DNA from: Lineus longissimus
Taxonomy: Eukaryota; Nemertea; Pilidiophora; Heteronemertea; Lineidae
Reading direction: 5' to 3'
Assembly (NCBI RefSeq): GCF_910592395.1
Contig: NC_088319.1
Span: 8,372,001-8,436,000 of the forward strand
Length of the DNA: 64,000 nt
A model generated the notes under the pieces. It was not told where the DNA came from, searched no databases, and saw only the letters and a program-made list of their open reading frames with translations. Positions within the stretch are counted from its first letter, which is position 1; every line of letters begins with the position of its first letter. The position numbers and the translations under genes were made by a program. Below are positions 55,730-64,000 of this stretch, piece after piece.

Positions 55730-56600
55730 ACAACTCAGCTGAGGGCCTCTTGTCTTGATACCAAGCCGTGGGAGTAACTGTTTCACCAGCTCACTCATGA
55801 AGTTTGAGCCTTGGTCATGTTCGCAAGGTATGGCATGCCTGATGAGTTGTTGAGTCTCAACCAGCCCATCTGCGACAGAGGAGGCTGTAGTATCCTTCAG
55901 GGGAAGCGCATCTCGAAATCGCGTAGCATAGTCAACTAGGGTTAGCAAATACTTATTACCATGAGAAGAGCGTTGAACCGGCCCAATGTCGGTTGCCACT
56001 TTATAAAAGGTTTCCCAATGACAGGAATGCTGATCAAGGGGGCCTTTTTAGAAGCTAACTTCCTGGCACACTTCTGACAATTGGGACAGGTTCTGCAGTA
56101 TTTTTCCACATCCTGGTGTAGCCCAGGCCAGTAATAATGCTCGACCAGTCTATCTTTGGTTTTAGTCACACCCAAATGACCTGCTAATGGAATACTATGA
56201 GCCAGGTCCAGCAAATATAATTTATAATCATAGGGAACCAGCAACTGGTCAATGTATGGTTGGCGGTTTGCAATAAAGGAGTGCCGATATGCCAAGCCAT
56301 CCTTCCAGAAGTATCCAATGGAGTCCTTAGCAAAGGACTTCTCGCATTTTTGCAAAACTTTCTGAATTTTCACATCTGCCTTTTGGCGCTTGGCTAGCTC
56401 CATTGGCCCTAACTTCCACATATCTGATTGAGGCAAGTCTGCGGGGACCTTACTCCCAGCCTCCGCTTCCTGTGCCTCACTCACAAACTCTGCGCTCAAT
56501 ATATCACCAGGGCCGGGAACATTCCCCGACGAGTCTGAAATCAGAGATGAGTCTAAGGAGTATGTTACTACATTACCCTGTGCGAGTTAGTTGAGTTAAA
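55730..56600 (-). pseudogene. Gypsy integrase fragment
   Basis: A third gypsy lineage. Zinc finger (HLGVTKTKDRLVEHYYWPGL, then YCRTCPNCQKC), then after a frameshift near 55990 the core: VATDIGPVQRSSHGNKYLLT, and DQGSNFMSEL with the second Asp. The frame ends at a GAGGGCCTCTTGTC sequence like the right end of element B, so the last Glu is missing. The upstream end stops near 56600 in what should be the RNase H end. Confidence 0.8.
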
Positions 56601-56736
56601 ATACAGTTGCCTCAAGTTACCTACTCATCGTGTGTTGTGTTGTGTGGAGAGGATTCTGCCACTACTGGCGATGCATATATTTCCCTGAAATTTTATTATA
56701 TTAGCTAATTTTAGACCCAAATTGAACACTCTTCTT

Positions 56737-56940
56737 CCGCCAGTAAGCGAGATAGCCTTTTGCTTCACCGCTAGGGCTTTGAACTTGAAACTTTGTACAC
56801 AGGACTCCCCAGGTCAGGTGACCTCTGACAATGAATTTCGGTCTGAACTGATTCTCGACTTGGCCACCAGGGCGGCCAGAAGTGGAAACCTAAAACAAAT
56901 GATATCTCTGTTATGAGTGACTTGTTTGACGAAGCAGCCT
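56737..56940. repeat. Single diverged element A unit
   Basis: Carries the conserved order CGCTAGGGCTTTGAACTTG, GTACACAGGACTCCCC and GGCCACCAGGGCGGCC (the CTCF-like word with an inserted C), but no ends. Confidence 0.75.
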
Positions 56941-57356
56941 TCCCTACATTCCTCTCAATGCTTTTACGAGTTATGAATGGTATTTGAACTGTTGTTCGAG
57001 AACAAAGTATGGGACCTAATGCCTCTTTCTAATGTTTATGACGAGTAACTTACTCAGTGAATTTGAGAGTGAATTTCTTAGCCAAACTTTGGATAAAATT
57101 CTGGGCTTAAATTATGATTATATCCTATAATATCATAATGTTGCAAACTGAATGGCGGGAGCTTTGAATTTCATGTAGGCTAATAACCTTGAATGATGGT
57201 CATTAGGTAATGAAAATGACAAATATTGAGATTCTAGCATAATTTTCCATGGTTAGTTTGAGAACAAAGTTGCCCCAAATTTGGTTATCCTGGCTAGTAG
57301 TACTCTCTATTCTGCCAATTAGGCCACCAGCTTATACTTGTGTTCTTTGTCTTCAG

Positions 57357-57459
57357 ATATTCAGAGGAAAAGATGCGACGCTCTTGTATTCCCAATTGAA
57401 GGTTTTTTTCCCCTTTGTTACAATTGCTAAACCAAGGAGCAGTCGCAATTCAAGTATCG
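57357..57459 (+). CDS. FTSJ1: FTSJ1 exon (tRNA 2'-O-methyltransferase)
   Basis: A 103-nt exon (phase 0 in, phase 1 out), acceptor GTCTTCAG and donor GTAAGT. It encodes [18 protein letters not shown], then [14 protein letters not shown], which is unmistakable for FTSJ1/Trm7 (KIFRG-D and KPRSSRNSS are near-invariant). It continues the exon at 43234-43287 across a 14,069-bp intron. The next exon should begin with codons for EAF and was not found up to 64000, so the gene extends beyond the window or its exon is too short or diverged to see. Confidence 0.9.
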
Positions 57460-58019
57460 GTAAGTGTATAATTTTCCATTTCTTTGACTCGGATATCAAG
57501 GATAGTTCCAGCTTCTTGCTGGCATTGTACTGCTTTATCTAACATCGGGTGGTACCTAGAAATGTTAAATCTGTTAACCCTTTCATATCTGCTCTTGAAC
57601 CTTCCTTGTCAGCTCCCCCATCATGTAAAAATGTCTGTAGAACGGTAGCCAGTCCATCATTTTCTATGTATGTAATTGTTTGAAATGTTTTATGATCAGT
57701 TCCCCCCCCCCCCCCGAGAAAAGAACCCCTTTAGTGTGATAAAATAATGTGTTAGAAAAAATAGTGATTAAGTGCCAGCATGGAAAAATCAAACCAAACG
57801 AGAAAGCTGCAATATTTCAAAGACGAAGAGGGCCAGAAAGCCTCTAGAGAAGAGAAAAAAGGTAACTCCCATTTCAACACATTTTTCAGCCCGTATGATG
57901 CTTTTTACCCCTCGGCCATGCTGGTTGTGGGGTGTTGTCGTATTCTTTATATTCACCTTTTCAAATTTTTCCATAATTTTTTCTGTTAGTGTTTTTTGTG
58001 CATGGCTTATTACTGCACT
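57460..58019. other. FTSJ1 intron, poly-C tract
   Basis: A run of C at 57703-57716. The open frames at 57772-58065 overlap in two phases and have no recognisable domain. Confidence 0.4.
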
Positions 58020-58660
58020 CAATTTCAGCATAAAGAAACAAACACTGTGGAACCCAGTTTTATAGAGAATATTGTTGACCAACTCGGCAACATGGTTGAT
58101 AAGATAATTGACGCAACGGATGAAGAATTGATAGCACTTTGATTTTGTGAAAATGCAATGACGGAAGTTCGGGGGTTAAAAAAGGCAGGAGTTGATTTTG
58201 CAGATGGTGAACATGGTGAAGGATAGGCAGATTGAGGACCTAGAAGAAGAGAAAGAGAGATTGAATGAGAAATCGCTTAACACATCTTCTGATGATTTCA
58301 TTGAGAAAACTAACCTCAAAAAGAAAATAGTTGAATTAGAAGACGAATAATATGAGAAATAGACAAAGATCTGGAAGATAAGTAATGTTAGAGAAAAACA
58401 AACTCAAAAAATGAAACGTTTAATCATTGATGTTCTGAAACAACCAGACTCAAAGATCCCTCTGAAAGATAGATTAGGATTACTGTGGAAATTGGATGGT
58501 TTAACGACAGGAGCAATTGTAACTGCGGTAAAAATGTTTTTCACAAACTTAGGTCTTTCTATTTGTATTTCCGCGAAACCTCCTGGCCTAAAACCTCCAG
58601 GTCCAACTCCACCAGAGCCTTTCCAACCAAGTGGGCACCATCAAATTTGCTGCAAGTGAA
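58020..58660 (+). pseudogene. Coiled-coil ORF remnant
   Basis: Fragments in shifting frames: IENIVDQLGNMVDKIIDATD, then a strong coiled coil (DRQIEDLEEEKERLNEKS, LKKKIVELEDE), then an intact 82-codon frame KRLIIDVLKQPDSKIPLKDR with a hydrophobic Gly/Val segment (TGAIVTAVKMFFTNLGLSIC) and a Pro-rich tail. The same layout (coiled coil, LKDRLG-like, hydrophobic segment) occurs in many uncharacterised invertebrate mobile-element proteins. I have no name for it. Stops at about 58139, 58350 and 58362. Confidence 0.4.
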
Positions 58661-59356
58661 TTCCAGGTTTCTAATGTTAATATCAAGTACACCTTGGTAT
58701 TTAGGACACCCTGATTCATGTTGCCTGGATATCAAGTTCAACTTGATATGTAGAACACAATGCTCCATGGTAGCTCATTGTCACGGCCACCTAGATATCC
58801 TAGAATCGGTCTTAAGACATCGCTGCATAAATTTCGATTAGTGACACCTACTCCACCACATTGAAGTCACATGTTAGTTATACATGTATTTGGCATTTGC
58901 GACAGACCTGTGAATTGGGCCGTAAAAAATGAGTTTTTACGAAGGGCAGATCGATTTCTTGGGGTATTCAAAAGCATGTCAACTTGGTTTTCATAGAGAA
59001 GAGGTATACAGGGTGTTCCGTAAGAGACTGAACCAGTTAATCGGGATGTAGTTGAGGGGAAAGGCAATAGCAAGTGCCTCAGTGTCTGACAAAAGATGCC
59101 TCATGCAAACCCTTTGACCACCAAAATCCGGCAGCTACGTCCCTGACTGTACAAAATCATGATTTCCGGATTAAAGCAAGTTTTTCCTATCACTGCATGA
59201 GTAGAGTTGCACTTTGTTTTACCAAAACCGGTTTACGTAAACGAAAGGGCAATGGCAGCCAGCGACATTGAATCTACAATCAGTCTGCCTGATAAAAACA
59301 TCTTTAATTCTACATGGAAAGGACAAGGAAACAGTCCAACTTCATTGGTGAAGTCA

Positions 59357-60848
59357 TCAGAATTGGGAGACTGAACTCTTACAGTTCAGACATGTCAAAA
59401 ACATCGTAAAACTGTATGTCATCGACGTCTGCACCCTCTCCAATTGGTGCTGGTCCACCTTCAATCTGTTGCGTCGCAGCACTTTCTCGAAGCAATGGTG
59501 AATAACCTGCTCACTGACCCCATTCCATGCCAACGAAATGATCTGTATGATCTGGTGCAAAGATATCTTCTCACACTGCCCATTGTCATTCGTATTTGCA
59601 TCTTTCCACGTCTTCCATTCCTCTCGTGCGTGGCATTTGAAACTCTTCATAACTGCGACGTCTAGAGGCTGGGCTAGGCTTGTACAGCCGGATGGTACAT
59701 AATCTAACATGCCTCCTCGTTCTGTCACTCGGTTACAGAAAGGCTCTGTCCTATGGACTCGAAACATGTCAAGAATCAAGAGGAACTGCTCGCATTATTG
59801 TTCTTCAAGGTATGGGTCCAGAACATCATCGGTCCGATTGTGGATGGTTTCCTCCCTAACCCATCCTGTGGCTGATGAAGAGACGCAAACGTTGTCAGGC
59901 AGGTCGTCGTCCTCTAAAGCATCCAAATGACGGACGAATCCCCGTCTAGGAGAGGTGATAAAGGCCGTGGCCTCCCGCCATCTGCGAAGATGCATAATGT
60001 TACGGTGCAGCCCAGCTTGGTATTCGATCGTGATGTCCTTACGTCTACGACTTGGGCGCCCTTTCCGGCGTACGTATACATTGTTCCCATATCGAAGAGA
60101 ACAAAAGTCTGATCAACGTTTATGACAATTCGCATCTCGAGCCCAAGTCATTCAATGGAATCGTTAACATTATTTCGAAAGCGTTCACAACGGTCAGCCG
60201 CATCAAACGGTAACTGGCTACTGTTTTTATTGTCATTTCTGAACGAAATGCTATTCCTCTTTTTGAAGCCATCGGCCCATCCACAAGATTCTCGGAAAAA
60301 ATGTCCTCACTCTCCGCCTCGTCTAGTTCTTGCCACCATGCTTTGAACAGTTTGAGTCCCTTTTGCCTGAGGGTTTTTCACAGAGACAGGAATGCTTCTA
60401 CCATGGACACCATCGTACCATTCAAACAGTTCATTCTCTACTATCATACACTGACGTTCTTTGCTTTGCACTTCCGGGAGCTTGGTTTGTGGCCGTACTC
60501 AAGCTTCTGTTCCAGATCGAATCGGTTCCAATAGCATATTGTCCCATACAGAATTTTGTAGTTAGCTGCAAACTGTTTGAGGGTGCGAACAGTTCCAGCC
60601 AAAAGTGCAGCCTCCAAGTCGTCTTGGTACTTGAGTTTCTCTTCAACGGAGTCACTCCTGCATCTTTTCGGCAATGCGGTGTCCATACCGTCGGCTTGGT
60701 CGGCGTGCAAAAGTGATGAAATGTAAAAGCAAGGGAGTGTTTCGCTGAAACAACGTGAAATGGTTGAAACTTGGTTGAATTTACCGCCATTGGTTCGCGC
60801 CCTTTGATCAATTTTATTCGCACCATTTATTACATCATTTCGCGCCAT
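59357..60848 (-). pseudogene. pogo/Tigger-like transposase
   Basis: The N-terminal part has a DNA-binding helix region (LLAGTVRTLKQFAANYKILY). The DDE core follows in pieces: INVDQTFVLFD (first Asp), ILDMFRVHRTE (second Asp) and GCTSLAQPLDVAVMKSFK (third Asp). At least three frameshifts or stops occur (near 60430, 60140 and 59790). The D-x-F-x-x-H and QPLDV motifs are those of the pogo family (DDE_1), which duplicates TA on insertion. Terminal repeats were not identified. Confidence 0.8.
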
Positions 60849-62303
60849 TTGTCACAAGACCTTGATTCTATTGGCCAAGCTATTATGATCACGGGAATTG
60901 CTCACTAAGCTAGAAGGTTTCAACAAGTTCAGTCAAATTTGATGATGTTTGGTGTTCGTGATTCTTTTATCGTTTTGAATTAAGTGTCATTGCATGGATA
61001 GACCATGCAAAAAGTGATAACCTGGTGGTTCACCGATTTCAATGAAATTTGGTGGACAGGTACACTTGACCAACTTATGAAAGAATGTAGGATATGAGAA
61101 AAAACTATTTGTTATTTATCGAGTAAACTAACAATTTGTAAATTTCGGGGTCGACGAGGTTATCTTCAAAGGATTTTCAATCGGTTATTACAATTGGTTC
61201 TCAACAAAAAACGACAAATGCTGCAATATTGCCCCTTTAAAACAAGCTTTCCCATCATATGGCCTGCTTAATTCCAGAAAACCAATAATATATATCCTGA
61301 AATTCGAGAGATAGGGGCCGAAGTATAGCCCTTCCACCCTCAACAGGGCCTTTGTGTCGGCAACTTCAAAGGCGAAAATCTCAATTGCCACTGGGATTTG
61401 GGTAATAAAACTTTGTGGATGTATGGCCACTTACACCATCTTTCATAATCAGCAATCAAAACTTCGTGCGCTAGTGTAGTCTTTGAATAACAGTCGTCGA
61501 TAACCATCATGATTTAAATGATTTTTCACGTCTGGACTGCTTTTCCCTATTACACCGGTTACACCTAAAACATGGAATGCAGTCTTCAATATGTTGAATA
61601 CTTAGCAGGAGGGCTCTGAACACCTATTGAAACATCTTTTCTAAGCCATGCATCCCTGAGAGGCCAATTTGCATGGTTGTAGGGGGAGTTGCTTGTACTT
61701 GGCTCCTTGCACAAGTCCATTCCAGGCTGTTCATGACATTAAAATACAAATAGCAAGGCAATGTTCATCTGAGAACCTCTTCTATTGGGTTGTTGGGACG
61801 GCTTAGAGAATGAGTTACAGTAGGCCCCTACCATCAACAGGCCTTTGCACATGTACTCTCAACCATCATGTGAATATAACCGCATATTCCTCTCATTATG
61901 CCGCCATGTTCTCCAGGAGGATACCGCTAGAATTAAGGAAGAAATGAACAACAAGGTCAATAGTAGAGAGAAGCAGTCATGTGTTTCTCAGATTTTTATT
62001 ATATGTAGAACGAAGAGTAATATTCAGACTATTATGATCATTACACAGTGAACCCCGATGATTGGTTATCCTAGTCAAGGCAAATGCACACTTAGTAATA
62101 GACCACTCAACTTTAGTGCTGTAATATGCCATTGAGTTTTGATTCAAAGCACATACTGAACAACAAAACGGACATACTAGTCCTTAGTAATACAAAACCT
62201 CATAGGCCTCTATTTTAAAACGGGGAGACATACTAGTCACACTAAGTCCTGTAATACATGTACATTATGTATCATTACATTACAAATCAACCTGTTCAAT
62301 CAC
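60849..62303. other. No gene supported
   Basis: Unique-looking AT-rich sequence with short open frames lacking domains or splice pairs. Confidence 0.4.
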
Positions 62304-62491
62304 CTGAGCTCGCAGTCTTGATCTTGTCATCATGCTGTCAGCAAGTTGATGCTGGGTATCGGAATGGCTGTCAACTCTATCTCTGCTCAAATGACCACAT
62401 TTCTGTTGGCAAGCAAGCCGGGAGAAATAGCTTGAGACCTGCTGTGTTGTTAACCGCTCATCTTGTGGAAAGCGGCCCTTTATCTTCTTGG
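62304..62491 (-). CDS. Exon candidate c of unnamed gene
   Basis: Between acceptor TACTTTCAG and a GTGATT donor. Open only if entered with one base carried over (KKIKGRFPQDERLTTQQVSS, then YFSRLACQQKCGHLS). That phase does not match exon b, so either a shift has occurred or an alternative site is used. Confidence 0.4.
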
Positions 62492-62602
62492 CTGAAAGTA
62501 AACAGCAGAGAGAATATCATACACTGGTATGCTATAATGTCGTCTTATGAAAAACAATGACTGGGTAGGCTAGGACTAGGAGTAGCCTTACGGTAGGCCT
62601 AC

Positions 62603-62676
62603 CTGCTGTTGTTGATGCCGCACTTTTTCCGCCTCCACCGCCTCCTTGTGGCCTGAATCGCAGTCTTTACAAATTG
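62603..62676 (-). CDS. Exon candidate b of unnamed gene
   Basis: A 74-nt exon, acceptor TTTACATTGCAG, donor GTAGGC. In the phase fixed by exon a it reads ICKDCDSGHKEAVEAEKVRH and a Gln run, with a C-x-x-C pair directly after the PIGS sequence ending exon a. Confidence 0.5.
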
Positions 62677-62838
62677 CTGCAATGTAAAAGATCAAGATGT
62701 CAAGAACTACCCTAGGCTAGACTGATGCGATACATAGAACTGGAAAGGCCTCCGAGACCTAGGCCTACATGTATGTAGTATCAGTCACGCTAAGTTTGAT
62801 TGTTGAAATGAAACAATCAGAGATGGGAGCCAACCTAC

Positions 62839-63231
62839 CTGATCCAATTGGCAGCAAAACATTCCAAATCTGGTTTATCTCCTTCGAGACTAGCGCTGGA
62901 ATGGCACGGTCTTTACGTGGCACGCGTTTCGAAGATACCGAATGGAGGGGGTGCTGGCATTTACGGGATGGCTTCCAGTCAAGGCCCAGTTTATATCGGT
63001 GGGTAGGCCAGATTGTCAAGTCCTGGTCGACATCACCAAACAAACCTGCACGCAGGGCGATCAGCTCCCATTCGGACTTTGGGCCAATGCTACCTTGCAC
63101 ATGTCTGAGAAGGGGAACTTTCAATCCGAGAAGATGTCTGTGTATATCCTTCTTACACTTCTTCAGAACAACACAACTAGCCTCGCCTGGATACTTCCGT
63201 ATCAAGCCACATCTCAATGCAGGGAAGATGC
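62839..63231 (-). CDS. Exon candidate a of unnamed gene
   Basis: A 393-nt exon, acceptor GGTTTTCAG and donor GTAGGT. Reads GIFPALRCGLIRKYPGEASC, a helical region, DLTIWPTHRYKLGLDWKPSR, then KCQHPLH and VLLPIGS. The Trp-Pro...H and WKPSRKCQHPLH Cys/His cluster followed in exon b by C-x-x-C looks like a zinc-binding domain. I recall similar uncharacterised proteins in invertebrates but no name. Exons a and b join in phase, so the gene may be intact here. A longer open frame on the opposite strand is its shadow. Confidence 0.55.
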
Positions 63232-64000
63232 CTGAAAACCCGCAGTTAATGGGCTTTGGGCCCCATTTTTCAGTCATTTCTAACAGAACTGTCAAAACTC
63301 TTCATTCATGCATGCACTTTTTTTCTTTCTTTTGCATTTACAAGTAAACTTGTAAAGACCAGTTCCGGAGCTGCCGTACAGGTCTGGTTGAACTATAAAA
63401 AACGAGTATAGGGCCTACCCTAAGTAGAAGGGTTGTTGAGGGTGGGTAGGGGGTATCTGGGGGCAAACATATGTCTTTTGATGACTTTAACTGAGGGAAT
63501 GACGGCTCTTGCTCGTATCACAGGGGTTTATGCCCATTCCCTGTGTAACTGAAAAACCACTAAAAACCAAGGGTGTTCATGACCCTCAGTAAAAGAAAGG
63601 AAAGTACCGCACAAAGTTTTGATTGTTCTAATTGAAAGATTAAAACTTCATGTCACTTATGATAAAAGATTATTTTCCCAAACCCTGTGGCAGTTGAGAA
63701 AACCCAAAATATGTTCAACTAATTTTTTGGGCCCTAAGGGACAGGGCAACTTTAAGGGCCATGATACCCTTAATCCCAAAATAACATGAAGCCCATTTTT
63801 TTTCAGAATCAGGCAAATGACCTATACTTCAAAACCCCTGAAAACAATATGTGGTAAATTAGCTGGGGCAGGTGCAAAAAATTGAGAAATGTGGTAGATT
63901 TTTGGTTAAAAAATCTCACTTTTTTAAAGGGGAAATGAACAAAACAGAATTTGACCCCTAAAACCGGACCCCAGTGTGTTTTTTTGCCGAAAGGCTTTAC
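63232..64000. other. No gene supported
   Basis: Unique-looking sequence. Upstream exons of the minus-strand gene would lie here or beyond the window. Confidence 0.4.

Noticed and set aside
57772-58082. Three overlapping ~97-codon frames
   Set aside because: Open in several phases and both strands at once, AT-rich, no domain; most likely chance.
62769-63347. 192-codon open frame on the + strand
   Set aside because: It is the opposite strand of exon a of the minus-strand gene. It lacks splice logic and domain features, while the minus strand has phased exons with Cys/His motifs.

Overview
This is a stretch of an animal nuclear genome and not a prokaryotic or organellar sequence. It has spliceosomal exons with GT-AG (and one GC-AG) borders, a tRNA-derived SINE, and a dense nest of Ty3/gypsy, DIRS-type, Penelope, Helitron, Helentron-like, pogo-like and CACTA-like elements. 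A gypsy element whose integrase lies upstream of its reverse transcriptase (the Gmr1 arrangement, described from deuterostomes) points to a marine deuterostome invertebrate such as an echinoderm, hemichordate or cephalochordate. That placement is an inference. No rRNA, CRISPR or operon structure is present.

The one host gene I can name is FTSJ1, the tRNA 2'-O-methyltransferase, on the + strand. Two consecutive exons lie at 43234-43287 and 57357-57459 and join in frame across a 14-kb intron. That intron holds a Penelope fragment, a motif-rich ATGG region, a small spliced + strand transcript candidate (48.1-50.1 kb), gypsy fragments, a large Helentron-like element and a SINE. The other FTSJ1 exons were not recognised.

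0-15.4 kb: a minus-strand gene with an RPA-like OB-fold exon (1.8-2.7 kb) is interrupted by the Gmr1-type gypsy (2833-6607). Next comes a decayed minus-strand multi-exon gene resembling the DUF7869 family (7.4-15.4 kb). It is split by a complete small LTR element (9425-12697, target duplication CCATA) and carries a TA-flanked foldback element (13607-14425) in an intron.

16-26.6 kb: a Helitron with a recognisable 3' end (hairpin plus CTAG at 15997) is 5'-truncated and fused to a Mag/K02A2.6-like gypsy. The gypsy gag is itself split by two Helentron-like elements (22115-23795 and 23945-26451). Both went precisely between two Ts without a target duplication.

26.6-41.3 kb: tandem repeats whose unit looks like a duplicated 63-nt exon, then a DIRS/Ngaro-type element (28.3-33.4 kb) with a spliced gag. 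These are followed by remnants of a coiled-coil transposase-like gene (34.1-35.6 kb) and a CACTA-like transposase (38.1-39.9 kb).

41.3-64 kb: the FTSJ1 intron region, then a coiled-coil ORF remnant (58.0-58.7 kb), a pogo-like transposase (59.4-60.8 kb) and a minus-strand spliced gene candidate of unnamed family (62.3-63.2 kb).

The most unusual signal is the Helentron-like family here called A. Each of its ~302-bp tandem units carries a CTCF-like core (CCACCAGGGGGC or a near variant), and nearly every unit also carries a DR3 nuclear-receptor-type site (AGGTCACAGAGGTCA). A copies therefore scatter arrays of potential regulatory motifs, one of them inside the FTSJ1 intron.
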